Positions 17,413 through 25,937 of a stretch of DNA of 64,000 nucleotides are shown in pieces; position 1 is the first letter of the stretch, and every line of letters starts with the position of its first letter. The translations under genes were made by a program, and so were the position numbers. The notes beneath the pieces were generated by a model, which was given only the letters and a program-made list of their open reading frames with translations, did no database searches and had not been told where the DNA came from. This stretch comes from Streptomyces sp. NBC_00234 (GTDB lineage Bacteria; Actinomycetota; Actinomycetes; Streptomycetales; Streptomycetaceae): contig NZ_CP108101.1 of the NCBI RefSeq assembly GCF_036195325.1, forward strand, positions 1,116,001-1,180,000. The letters run 5' to 3'.

Positions 17413-18570
17413 GTGGGCCGGCTGACCGGAGGGGACCCGTCTCTGTTGAGGCGGATCAATTCCGCAGTGGTACTGCACGCCCTGAGAGGCGCGGGTTCTC
17501 CGACCCTGACGGACCTGACCCGGATCACGGGACTTTCCCGTCCCACGGTCGAAGGTGTCGTCGAGGGCCTCTTCGAGGCCGGACTGGTCGTCGAGGCACA
17601 GGCCGACGAGGGCGAGGCCCGGCGGCAGGGAAGGCCGGCCCGGCGGTTCCGGTTCCGGGCCGAGGCGGGCCATCTGCTGGGCGTCGAGATCGGACCGCAC
17701 CGGGTCTCCGCGCTGCTGTCCGGGCTGGACGGCCGCATCATCGGCGCCGGCTCACGGGCGGTGTCGGAGACCGCGGGTGCCGACGACCGGCTCGACCAGG
17801 TCAGGGCCGTGATCGCCGACGTACTGCGGCGTACAGGAGTGGCCCGCAGCAGTCTGCGGGCGGTCGGTGTGGGCAGCCCGGGCATTGTGGAGGCCGACGG
17901 GACCGTACGTCTGGGGACCGCGTTGCCCGAGTGGACCGGACTCGCCCTCGGGGAGCGGCTTCGGCGGTCGTTCCGCTGCCCCGTTCTCGTGGAGAACGAC
18001 GCCAACGCCGCTGCGGTGGCCGAGCACTGGAAGGGCGCGGCGACCGAGTCGGACGACATCGTGTTCGTCCTGGCGGGGCTCAGCCCCGGTGCCGGTTCGC
18101 TGATCGGGGGCCGGCTGCACCGAGGGTTCGGTGGCGCGGCCGGTGAGATCGGCGCGCTGCATCTGCTGGGCCGGGACGTGACGCCGGAGCGGCTGCTGTC
18201 GACGACCGACACTCCGCTCGACCCTCTGGACGAGCACGCGGTGGCCGCCGTCTTCGCGGCGGCCCGTCGTGGTGACGCCGGTGCGCAGGCGGCCATGGAG
18301 CGGTTCATCCAGCGCCTGGTCCACGACGTCGCCGCACTGGTGCTCGCACTCGATCCGGAGCTCGTGGTGATCGGCGGCTGGGCCGCGGGGCTGGACGGTG
18401 TCCTGGACCCGCTCCGCGGGGAACTGGCCCGCTACTGCCTCCGCCCGCCCCGGGTCACGCTCTCCCTGCTGGGCGAGGCCGCCGTCGCCACCGGCGCCCT
18501 GCGGCTGGCACTGGACCATGTCGAGGAGCAGCTCTTCGCGGTGGAGGGCACGGCAACGGCCCGCCGCTGA
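17413..18570 (+). CDS. ROK-family transcriptional regulator
   Basis: A 385-residue protein. A winged HTH occupies about residues 12-70 (TDLTRITGLSRPTVEGVVEGL) and a ROK sugar-kinase fold the remainder (LVENDANAAAVAEHW and FGGAAGEIGALHLLG). The CxCGxxGCxE zinc motif that normally follows the GEIGH segment is missing, so this is a diverged ROK protein. It probably senses a sugar or sugar phosphate. The GTG at 17413 has GGGAGGA just upstream. It converges on a GntR gene. Confidence 0.88.
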   Translation: MGRLTGGDPSLLRRINSAVVLHALRGAGSPTLTDLTRITGLSRPTVEGVVEGLFEAGLVVEAQADEGEARRQGRPARRFRFRAEAGHLLGVEIGPHRVSALLSGLDGRIIGAGSRAVSETAGADDRLDQVRAVIADVLRRTGVARSSLRAVGVGSPGIVEADGTVRLGTALPEWTGLALGERLRRSFRCPVLVENDANAAAVAEHWKGAATESDDIVFVLAGLSPGAGSLIGGRLHRGFGGAAGEIGALHLLGRDVTPERLLSTTDTPLDPLDEHAVAAVFAAARRGDAGAQAAMERFIQRLVHDVAALVLALDPELVVIGGWAAGLDGVLDPLRGELARYCLRPPRVTLSLLGEAAVATGALRLALDHVEEQLFAVEGTATARR

Positions 18571-18628
18571 CTGCGACGGGCCGCACGGTGCACAGGAACG
18601 GGCAGCTCGGAAGCCGCGTTACGGAAGG

Positions 18629-19393
18629 TCAGGAAGCCTGCGCCACCTGGTCTTCGTGGCTGATCTCCAGCGCGCCCGAGTCCCCGAAGGTGAGCCGGCA
18701 GGTGTCGGCCCGGTAGGTGGCCACGGAGACCGCCGCCGTGCCGTTCTCCGCGAAGTAGCGTGTGGTGACGACGAGAACGGGGGCGCCGGGAAGCCTGTCG
18801 AGCTCCTTGGCGTCGTCCGCCCGTGCCGATCCGAGCTCCACCGAGCGGTCCTGGCCGTTGAGGCCCAGACGGTGCAGCTCGCGCAGGACGCTCCGCGCGC
18901 GAGCCGGACCCGAAGGGGCGTCGATCGCGGAGAGAGCGGGCACCGACGAGGACGGGACGTAGAGAAGTTCCGCCGCGAGTGCCTGACCGTGGCTGACCCG
19001 GATGCGGCGCACCACGTGCACGGTGTCCCCGGCGTCCACGTCGAGCATCCCGCTCACGGCAGCCGGAGCGGTCGCGGTGGTGCAGTCGACGGGCTGCCAC
19101 GCCTCGCCGTCGCCGCCCGTCCAGTCCTGCTGCGCGGTGGACACGGCGACACCCACGCGCGGCGGGGCGACAGTGGTCCCCACGCCGCGGCGACGCTGGA
19201 GCCGGCCTTCGAGTTCGAGCTGCTCCAGAGCCTGCCGGAGCGTGGCTCGGGCGACACCGAACCGAGCTGCGAGGTCACGCTCGTTGGGCAGGATCTCCCC
19301 CACCGCAAAGTCCGAGTCGAGTGCCTCACTGAGCACGGTCTTGAGGTGCCAGTACTTCGGCTCCTGTACCGAATCCAGCTGCGTGGTCCCCAC
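18629..19393 (-). CDS. GntR-family (HutC/UTRA) transcriptional regulator
   Basis: A 254-residue repressor. The N-terminal winged HTH (about 10-80) has the LPNERDLAARFGVARATLRQALEQLE helices. The C-terminal UTRA ligand domain (about 95-245) is of the HutC type that binds small sugars or amino acids. I start it at the GTG at 19393, with GAGGACAGG upstream, rather than at the frame limit at 19498. Two inverted repeats upstream, one close to the DasR consensus, suggest autoregulation or cross-control by DasR. Confidence 0.9.
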   Translation of the reverse strand: MGTTQLDSVQEPKYWHLKTVLSEALDSDFAVGEILPNERDLAARFGVARATLRQALEQLELEGRLQRRRGVGTTVAPPRVGVAVSTAQQDWTGGDGEAWQPVDCTTATAPAAVSGMLDVDAGDTVHVVRRIRVSHGQALAAELLYVPSSSVPALSAIDAPSGPARARSVLRELHRLGLNGQDRSVELGSARADDAKELDRLPGAPVLVVTTRYFAENGTAAVSVATYRADTCRLTFGDSGALEISHEDQVAQAS

Positions 19394-19449
19394 CCTGTCC
19401 TCCGCAATCGCCCAGCGGCTTTCCGCGACGTTATTTATTAAAGGTTCCT

Positions 19450-19465
19450 GTCTTAACGTTGAGAC
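19450..19465. promoter_or_regulatory. 16-bp near-perfect palindrome upstream of the GntR gene
   Basis: GTCTTAACGTTGAGAC is its own reverse complement apart from one base pair. It lies 57 bases upstream of the GntR start codon in an AT-rich stretch, a likely position for an operator overlapping the promoter. Confidence 0.5.
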
Positions 19466-19484
19466 CATAGGACGGTGCACCCCC

Positions 19485-19498
19485 TTGGTCAAGACCAA
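19485..19498. promoter_or_regulatory. DasR-like (dre) operator
   Basis: TTGGTCAAGACCAA has perfect 6-bp arms. Its core TGGTCAAGACCA differs at one position from the DasR-responsive element core TGGTCTAGACCA that I know from S. coelicolor. It lies about 90 bp upstream of the GntR start. It could be bound by DasR or by the GntR protein encoded here. Confidence 0.6.
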
Positions 19499-19668
19499 TC
19501 CTCATTCAGTAACGGAGTGAAACGGTGCCGCACCGCAGAGCGTTCACAGGACGTTCTTGGTGCCGTGAGCCGCGCGCAGCACAAAGCCCCACGTCCGGGC
19601 GGGTCCGTGGGGCCGAGTGCGGGTACGGGTGGGGCTCGCGATGCCCGTCGCCATAAGGCGGACGGGAG

Positions 19669-20553
19669 TTATTCGAGAGGCAGTCCGGAGAGCTTGTCCG
19701 GATTACGAATGATATAGGCGCATTGGATTACTCCGTCCTTGACGTCCACCTGGAAGAAGGTGTCCGGCTTACCGCCGACGAGGACCACCAGAGCCGGACC
19801 GCCGTTCAGTTCGGCCACTCGGAATTCCGTGTCCGGGTCCTGCCCCTGTGCGACGGCGACGAGGAAGCGGCCGACCTTGTCGGCGGTTTCGATGACCCGC
19901 CGCGGCGCCTTCGACTTGCCTCCGCTGTCGCTGACGAGCCTCACATCCGGCGCCAGCAGCGCGAGCAGCTGGTCGAGATCACCACCGGAGGCCGCGGCGA
20001 GGAACCGTTCGGTCAGGTCGCGGCGCTCCGCCGGATCGACGTCGTAGCGCGGCTTCCCCTCCTCCACATGACGCTTGGCGCGTCCGGCGAGCTGGCGCAC
20101 AGCGGCCTCGGTCCGGTCGAGGGTGGCGGCGATCTCGGCGTACGGAAACCCGAACGCCTCACGCAGCACGAAGACGGCCCGCTCCAGGGGCGAGAGGGAT
20201 TCGAGGACGACGAGGACGGCGAGGGACACGGAGTCGGCGAGGACCGCCCGTTCCGCGGTGTCGGGGACGGACGGCCCGAAGTCGGTGACGACCGGTTCGG
20301 GCAGCCACGGGCCGACGTACGCCTCGCGCCGGGACTGCACCTGGCGCAGCCGGTCGATGGCGAGGCGGGTGGTGATCCGTACGAGATAGGCCCTCGGTTC
20401 CCGTACGTCGTCCCGCGTCGCGGACGACCAGCGCAGCCATGCCTCCTGCACCACGTCCTCGGCGTCGGCGATGCGCCCGAGCATCCGGTAGGCAACTCCG
20501 GTGAGCACGGGCCGGTGTTCTTCGAAGAGATCGGTCACGGTGTTGGCAGTCAC
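19669..20553 (-). CDS. ECF sigma factor with SnoaL-like C-terminal domain (ECF41/SigJ type)
   Basis: A 294-residue RNA polymerase sigma factor. Region 2 (about 10-75) contains the RMLGRIADAEDVVQEAWLRW helix and region 4 lies at about 110-165 (YAEIAATLDRTEAAVRQL). A C-terminal NTF2/SnoaL-like domain of about 110 residues includes VSDSGGKSKAPRR, the counterpart of the conserved DGGGK motif. In ECF41 proteins this domain replaces a separate anti-sigma factor and tunes activity. The usual partner gene (carboxymuconolactone decarboxylase, oxidoreductase or epimerase) is absent; an alpha/beta hydrolase is divergent instead. Confidence 0.92.
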   Translation of the reverse strand: MTANTVTDLFEEHRPVLTGVAYRMLGRIADAEDVVQEAWLRWSSATRDDVREPRAYLVRITTRLAIDRLRQVQSRREAYVGPWLPEPVVTDFGPSVPDTAERAVLADSVSLAVLVVLESLSPLERAVFVLREAFGFPYAEIAATLDRTEAAVRQLAGRAKRHVEEGKPRYDVDPAERRDLTERFLAAASGGDLDQLLALLAPDVRLVSDSGGKSKAPRRVIETADKVGRFLVAVAQGQDPDTEFRVAELNGGPALVVLVGGKPDTFFQVDVKDGVIQCAYIIRNPDKLSGLPLE

Positions 20554-20674
20554 CGTTCCATCCCAGCCCAGACGAGGTGAGCTGTCCAGCGGGAATCGCG
20601 GGGGCTCTTGAACTGCTGGCTACTGGACGGTAATTGTTGTTGACACGACGTCTAAATCCCCAGGGAGCAGCCGT

Positions 20675-21505
20675 ATGGCCACCACGGCCTCGTTCACAGT
20701 CGTTTCCGCCGGAGAACGGCACAGTGTGTCGGTAGCGTACGAGCGGACCGGGGCCGGTGAGCCCCTGCTCCTTCTCCACGGCATCGGGCACCACCGTCAG
20801 GCATGGGACCCGGTGGTGGGGATACTCGCCGCCGAGCGCGAGGTCATCGCCGTGGATCTGCCCGGTTTCGGCACCTCCCCCGGCCTGCCGGACGGCCTCC
20901 CCTACGACCTCGCCACGGTCGCCCCGGTGCTCGGGGCGTTCTGCGAGGAGCTGGGTGTGCGGAGTCCGCACGTGGCCGGCAACTCGCTCGGGGGGCTCCT
21001 CGCCCTGGAACTGGGCCGCCTGAAGCTCGCCCGTTCGGTGACGGCTCTCTCCCCCGCCGGCTTCTGGACGCCCGGCGAGCGCCGCTACGCCTTCGCGACG
21101 CTGCGCGCGATGCGGCGCGGCGCCCTGTCGATGCCGCCGGCGCTGATCGAGCGCCTCTCGACCGGGGCCGCCGGGCGCGCCGCGCTGACGAGCACCATCT
21201 ACGCGCGGCCCGGGCGCCGTTCGCCCGAGGCCGTCGTCGCGGAGACGTTCGCCCTGCGCGAGGCGACAGGGTTCCATCGGACGCTGGCTGTCGGCAGGAA
21301 CGTCGCCTTCACCGACGACGTCCCCGGTCTCCCCGTGACCATCGCCTGGGGCAGCCAGGACCGGCTGCTGCTGCGCAGGCAGGGAATCCGGGCCAAGCAC
21401 ACCATCCCGGGCGCCCGGCTGGTGCGGCTGCCGGGCTGCGGTCATGTGCCGATGAACGACGACCCCGCAGCGGTGGCGCGCGTCATTCTCGACACGAGCC
21501 GCTGA
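20675..21505 (+). CDS. Alpha/beta hydrolase
   Basis: A 276-residue alpha/beta hydrolase. The oxyanion segment is LLLLHGIGHH, the nucleophile elbow is VAGNSLGG, and the final catalytic His is in GCGHVPMNDDP. Substrate unknown. The ATG at 20675 is preceded by CAGGGAGCAG. The gene is divergent from the ECF41-like sigma gene, and the 121-bp intergenic region contains TTGACACGACGTC, but I cannot assign a clear promoter. The pairing suggests it may belong to the sigma regulon. Confidence 0.85.
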   Translation: MATTASFTVVSAGERHSVSVAYERTGAGEPLLLLHGIGHHRQAWDPVVGILAAEREVIAVDLPGFGTSPGLPDGLPYDLATVAPVLGAFCEELGVRSPHVAGNSLGGLLALELGRLKLARSVTALSPAGFWTPGERRYAFATLRAMRRGALSMPPALIERLSTGAAGRAALTSTIYARPGRRSPEAVVAETFALREATGFHRTLAVGRNVAFTDDVPGLPVTIAWGSQDRLLLRRQGIRAKHTIPGARLVRLPGCGHVPMNDDPAAVARVILDTSR

Positions 21506-21643
21506 GCGTTCCAGGGGCGGGTGGCCGGGGGCCAAGGCCCGCTTGTTCACCTGGGGTTGGCGTGGTGGCCGCCAACGGGCACTAGGCATGGGTCGGCAGC
21601 AGCCACCTCTGCCCGACCGCACCCCTGCCCCGGAGGCCCACCG

Positions 21644-23224
21644 ATGTCGTTGCCCACGCACGTCCCGCACCCCGGCCGCCGTACCGTCCTGCGCGGCTCA
21701 CTCCTCGCGTCGGCCGCCGTCACCCTCCCGACCGCCGTCTCCGCGGCTCCCGCCTTCGCGCTCTCCGGCCGGCCGAGCGCCCGGTGGGGCGTCCAGACGG
21801 GTGCGGTGACCTCGTCCTCCGCCCTGGTGTGGGTGCGATCGGACCGTCCGGCCCGGATGCTCGTCGAGACCTCGGCCACCGAGTCGTTCCGCCGGGCCCG
21901 CCGATGGGACGGTCCGCTCATCGGGTCCCGTACGGACTTCACCGGCACGACTCCGCTGTACGGGCTGCCGCCGGGCGAGCAGGTGCACTACCGGGTGACG
22001 CTCGCCGACCCGCACGATCCGCGCCGGACGGGCAAGCCGGTGTACGGAACGTTCCGCACCGCCCCAGCGCGGCGCCGCGACGGGGTGCGCTTCCTGTGGT
22101 CGGGCGACATCGCGGGCCAGGGCTGGGGCATCAATCCGGACATCGGCGGCTACCGGGTGTACGACGAGATGCGCCGCCTCGACCCGGACTTCTTCCTCTG
22201 CAGCGGGGACAGCATCTACGCGGACGGGGTGATCGAGCCGAGCGTGACGCTGCCGGACGGCCGGATCTGGCGCAACATCACCACGGAGGAGAAGGCGAAG
22301 GTCGCCGAGACGCTCGACGAGTACCGGGGCAACTTCCGCTACAACCTGCTGGACGAGAACGTGCGCGCGTTCAACGCGCAGGTGCCCTCCGTCGTCCAGT
22401 GGGACGACCACGAGGTCCGTAACAACTGGTATCCCGGCCAGATCCTCGACGACGTGCGCTACACCGAGAAGAACGTGGACGTGCTGGCGGCCCGCTCGAT
22501 GCGGGCGTTCCGCGAGTACGTCCCGCTCCCGGCGCCGCACGGCGGCTCCAGCGAGGGGCGGATGCACCGCGTCGTCCGGCACGGTCCGCTCCTCGACGTC
22601 TTCGTCCTGGACATGCGCTCCTTCCGCAACGCCAACTCCCCCGGCCGGCAGGCCGACGACACGACGGGCATCCTCGGCGCCGAACAGCTCGTCTGGCTCA
22701 AGCGGGAACTGTCGCGGTCGCGCGCCACGTGGAAGGTGATCGCCGCGGACATGCCGCTGGGGCTGATCGTCCCGGACGGTGCGACGAACTTCGAGGCGGT
22801 GGCCCAGGGCGATCCCGGCGCTCCGCTCGGCCGCGAGCTCCAGCTGGCCGATCTGCTGCGGCACATCAAGCGGCAGCGGATCACCGGCACGGTGTGGCTG
22901 ACGGCCGACGTCCACTACACGTCCGCGCAGCACTACTCCCCCGAGCGCGCCGCCTTCAAGGACTTCGCGCCGTTCTGGGAGTTCGTGTCGGGCCCGCTGG
23001 CCGCCGGAGGTTTCCCGGCGAACAAGCTCGATGCGACGTTCGGACCCGACCAGGTCTTCGTCCGGGCGCCCGAGCGGGCGAACGTCTCCCCCATGGAGTC
23101 GCCACAGTACTTCGGCGAAGTGGACATCGACGGGGAGAGCGGCGAGTTCACGGTACGGCTGCGGGCGCAGGGCGGAACGGTCCTGTTCAGCAAGGTTCTC
23201 CAGCCGGGACTCATCGGCCAGTGA
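21644..23224 (+). CDS. phoD: PhoD-family alkaline phosphatase/phosphodiesterase, Tat-exported
   Basis: A 526-residue secreted metallophosphoesterase. The twin-arginine signal is PGRRTVLRGSLLASAAV, with cleavage near residue 37. A PhoD N-terminal beta domain (about 40-130) is followed by the metal-binding core: FLWSGDIAGQGWG, DFFLCSGDSIYADG, QWDDHEVRNNW and LTADVHYTSAQ. PhoD enzymes use Fe3+ and Ca2+ and release phosphate from phosphodiesters, including teichoic acids. CGGAGG lies about 8 bases before the ATG. No clear PHO box was found in 21506-21643 by eye. Confidence 0.93.
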   Translation: MSLPTHVPHPGRRTVLRGSLLASAAVTLPTAVSAAPAFALSGRPSARWGVQTGAVTSSSALVWVRSDRPARMLVETSATESFRRARRWDGPLIGSRTDFTGTTPLYGLPPGEQVHYRVTLADPHDPRRTGKPVYGTFRTAPARRRDGVRFLWSGDIAGQGWGINPDIGGYRVYDEMRRLDPDFFLCSGDSIYADGVIEPSVTLPDGRIWRNITTEEKAKVAETLDEYRGNFRYNLLDENVRAFNAQVPSVVQWDDHEVRNNWYPGQILDDVRYTEKNVDVLAARSMRAFREYVPLPAPHGGSSEGRMHRVVRHGPLLDVFVLDMRSFRNANSPGRQADDTTGILGAEQLVWLKRELSRSRATWKVIAADMPLGLIVPDGATNFEAVAQGDPGAPLGRELQLADLLRHIKRQRITGTVWLTADVHYTSAQHYSPERAAFKDFAPFWEFVSGPLAAGGFPANKLDATFGPDQVFVRAPERANVSPMESPQYFGEVDIDGESGEFTVRLRAQGGTVLFSKVLQPGLIGQ

Positions 23225-23341
23225 GTCGAAAGACAGTGCGAGAACCCGACAAAAAGAGACGATAGGCAACCAGATCCACACTTAACCCATCAGTCACAAG
23301 ACGTTCGTGATCAGGCAACACCGCTCGGTCACAGTGAGGAC

Positions 23342-24730
23342 ATGACTGATGTGACATCCGCGAAGAGCGCCCGCCGTCCGCACCACTGGCGGCGGGACCT
23401 GATCGAGCTGGCAGCCCTGTTCACGGCCGTGGCCGTGGCCGACGCGATCGCCAACCTCATCGGGCACCAGCCCGACGGCCCCTATCTGCTCATCGCCTCG
23501 GCCGTGGCCCTGGTCGCCACGGCCACGTTCCACACGTGGTGGGCCCGCCGCCACAGCCACGCCCCGCCGGGTGCGGGCGGCGAGGAGGCCGCGCCGGACG
23601 CCGGCGCCGCGGCCTCGCTGACCGCCGAGGACACCGTCCTGTGGCGGATGCGGACGACCGTGCGCGACGCACCGGGCAGCCTGGCCGCCCTGTGCATCGC
23701 GCTCGCCCGTTTCCGGGTCGACATCCTGACGCTCCAGACCCACCCGCTGGCCGACGGCACCGTCGACGAGTTCCTGCTGCGGGCCCCCGCCACGCTCCAG
23801 GCCCAGCAGCTCAGCCGGGAGATCTCCGCGGCGGGCGGCAGCTCCACCTGGATCGAGCGCGCGGACGCCCACGACCTGGTCGACACCCCGACGCGGGTCC
23901 TCGGCCTCGCCACCCGTACCGCGCTGGACGCCGCCGAACTTCCCCTGGCACTGCGCCAGTTGCTCGGCCGCTGCACGATCCACTCGCTGCCCGCCGTCTC
24001 CATCACCGGTCGCGCCACCGGTGAGAGCGCACCCGTCGAAGGTGTGCTGGAGGAGACCGTGATGCGCCTGCGCGATCCCTCCGGCGGTGTCATCACCGTG
24101 GAGCGCCCGCACCTGCCGTTCACGCCGACCGAGTTCGCGCGCGCTCGCGCCCTCGTGGAACTCGACGCACGGCTCGGCCCCCGTGTCCCGCGCAGCGAGG
24201 ACGTACTCACCCTCCCCGAGGGCAACGAGATCACCGTCCGGCGCGCGGACCGCGGCGACCTCACCGCGGCCCGCGCCATGCACGACCGCTGCTCCGAGCG
24301 GACCCTCGGACTGCGCTATCACGGCCCGGTGCGCGACGCCGACCGCTACCTCGACCACCTGCTGAGCCCGCGCTTCGGCCGCACCCTCGCCGTGCAGACG
24401 GCCTCGGGCAGGCTCGTGGCGCTCGGCCACCTGCTCTGGGACGGCGACGAGACCGAGGTCGCCCTGCTCGTCGAGGACGACTGGCAGCGCCGCGGCATCG
24501 GCTCCGAACTGCTGGGCCGACTGGTGGCACTGGCCGTCGAGGCCGGCTGCGAGAGCGTCTACGCCGTGACCCAGGCCCACAACACGGGCATGGTCGCGGC
24601 GATGCGCGGGCTCGAACTGCCCCTCGACTACCAGATCGAGGAAGGCACGCTCGTCATCACAGCCCGACTGGAGTCGTCTCCCGTCCGTTCGCTGCCGCCG
24701 TACGAGCGGGCTGAACAGACGGGTCGCTGA
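23342..24730 (+). CDS. Membrane-anchored ACT domain-GNAT acetyltransferase fusion
   Basis: A 462-residue protein in three parts. Two hydrophobic segments (about 20-41 and 47-64) should anchor it in the membrane. An ACT-like regulatory domain follows (about 100-180, TTVRDAPGSLAALCIALARF). A C-terminal GNAT domain (about 300-440) has the acetyl-CoA loop QRRGIGSELLGRL. ACT domains usually bind amino acids, so acetylation may be controlled by one. The 3' end overlaps the convergent trans-sulfuration gene by 74 nt. Confidence 0.85.
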   Translation: MTDVTSAKSARRPHHWRRDLIELAALFTAVAVADAIANLIGHQPDGPYLLIASAVALVATATFHTWWARRHSHAPPGAGGEEAAPDAGAAASLTAEDTVLWRMRTTVRDAPGSLAALCIALARFRVDILTLQTHPLADGTVDEFLLRAPATLQAQQLSREISAAGGSSTWIERADAHDLVDTPTRVLGLATRTALDAAELPLALRQLLGRCTIHSLPAVSITGRATGESAPVEGVLEETVMRLRDPSGGVITVERPHLPFTPTEFARARALVELDARLGPRVPRSEDVLTLPEGNEITVRRADRGDLTAARAMHDRCSERTLGLRYHGPVRDADRYLDHLLSPRFGRTLAVQTASGRLVALGHLLWDGDETEVALLVEDDWQRRGIGSELLGRLVALAVEAGCESVYAVTQAHNTGMVAAMRGLELPLDYQIEEGTLVITARLESSPVRSLPPYERAEQTGR

Positions 24731-25877
24731 GCGCCTGGCACAGGTCGGCCCACAGGTCCTCGACGTCCTCCAGGCCGACCGACATGCGCAGCAGCCGGTC
24801 TCCGACCCCGGATCCGTGACGGTCTCCCTCGGCCACAATGCGGTGGCTGATGGAGGCCGGGTGCTGGATCAGCGAGTCCACGCTGCCGAGGCTGACGGCG
24901 GGCGTGACGAGCCGCACCGCGGCGATCACCCGGTGCGGGTCCCCGTACACCTCGAACGAGACCATCGCACCGCCCACCTTCGGATAGTGCACGCGGGCGA
25001 TGCGCGGGTCGGCGGTGAGCCGCCGGGCGAGCTCGGCGGCGCTCGCCGACGCGGCCCGTACCCGTACCGGGAGGGTGGACAGCCCGCGCAGCAGCAGATA
25101 TCCGGCGAGGGGATGCAGGACGCCGCCGGTGGCGAAGCGCACCTGGCGCAGGGTCGCCGCGAACTCCTCGTCGCAGGCCACGACGCCGCCCATCACGTCG
25201 CCGTGCCCGCCCAGGTACTTGGTGGCACTGTGCAGCACGATCCGCGCACCGTGCTCGACCGGCCGCTGGAGCACCGGGGTCGCGAAGGTGTTGTCGACCA
25301 GCAGCGGCACGGACCCGCAGGCGTGTGCGACGGCCCGGATGTCCACCTCGGCCAGGGTCGGGTTGGCGGGAGTCTCGACCATCACGAGGCCGGTGTCGGG
25401 ACGGATGGCGTCGGCGATGCCGGCCGGGTCGGTCCAGGTCACCTCCGTGCCGAGGAGTCCGGCGCCCAGGAGGTGGTCGCTGCAGCCGTAGAGCGGCCGG
25501 ACGGCGACGACATGGCGCAGGCCGAGGCTCGCGCGGGCCAGCAGGACAGCGGTGAGTGCCGCCATTCCGCTGGCGAACGCGACGGCGCTCTCGGCCCCTT
25601 CGAGACGGGCCAGAGCCGTTTCGAAGCGGGCCGTGGTCGGGTTGTCGAGGCGCGCGTAGATCGGCGGCCCGTCCGGCCGGGCGCCGGTGGTGGCAAAGGC
25701 GTCGATCCGCTCGGCCTCGCCCCTCGAGTCGTACGAGGGGTAGGTGGTGGACAGGTCGAGCGGCGGGGCGTGCAGTCCGAGGGAGGCGAGATCGTCGCGT
25801 CCCGCGTGCACGGCTTCGGTGGCCAGCGCCCGGGACGGGGGTGAGGTCCGGGGCGTCATCGAGGCTTCGGTGTCCAT
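24657..25877 (-). CDS. PLP-dependent trans-sulfuration enzyme (cystathionine gamma-synthase/lyase or methionine gamma-lyase type)
   Basis: A 406-residue Cys/Met metabolism PLP enzyme. The LPxxSTTYP-type entry reads LDLSTTYPSYDS, the PLP phosphate region reads ASGMAAL, and the Schiff-base Lys is in LHSATKYLGGHGD. Sequence alone does not separate gamma-synthase, gamma-lyase and methionine gamma-lyase. ATG at 25877 is chosen over one at 25859. A divergent Lrp/AsnC regulator starts 60 bp away and probably controls it, as in other methionine-lyase loci. Confidence 0.9.
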   Translation of the reverse strand: MDTEASMTPRTSPPSRALATEAVHAGRDDLASLGLHAPPLDLSTTYPSYDSRGEAERIDAFATTGARPDGPPIYARLDNPTTARFETALARLEGAESAVAFASGMAALTAVLLARASLGLRHVVAVRPLYGCSDHLLGAGLLGTEVTWTDPAGIADAIRPDTGLVMVETPANPTLAEVDIRAVAHACGSVPLLVDNTFATPVLQRPVEHGARIVLHSATKYLGGHGDVMGGVVACDEEFAATLRQVRFATGGVLHPLAGYLLLRGLSTLPVRVRAASASAAELARRLTADPRIARVHYPKVGGAMVSFEVYGDPHRVIAAVRLVTPAVSLGSVDSLIQHPASISHRIVAEGDRHGSGVGDRLLRMSVGLEDVEDLWADLCQALSDPSVQPARTAAANGRETTPVGL

Positions 25878-25924
25878 GTCATCACTCTGAACAGCTACCG
25901 GGCCGTCGGGGAAAAAGGCCGTGT

Positions 25925-25937
25925 TACGTTCGACGTA
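25925..25937. promoter_or_regulatory. Palindrome at the start of the Lrp gene
   Basis: TACGTTCGACGTA has perfect 5-bp arms around TCG and ends on the first base of the Lrp start codon, in the 59-bp region between it and the divergent PLP enzyme. It is a candidate operator for the Lrp protein. Confidence 0.4.

Noticed and set aside
20640..20660. TTGACA at 20640-20645 as a -35 box for the alpha/beta hydrolase
   Set aside because: No acceptable -10 hexamer occurs 16-19 bp downstream; the TAAAT string is only 7 bp away.
24816..25844. Long plus-strand frame opposite the trans-sulfuration gene
   Set aside because: Its composition (Arg, Gly, Glu, Val only) is that of a shadow frame and the minus-strand protein has clear motifs.
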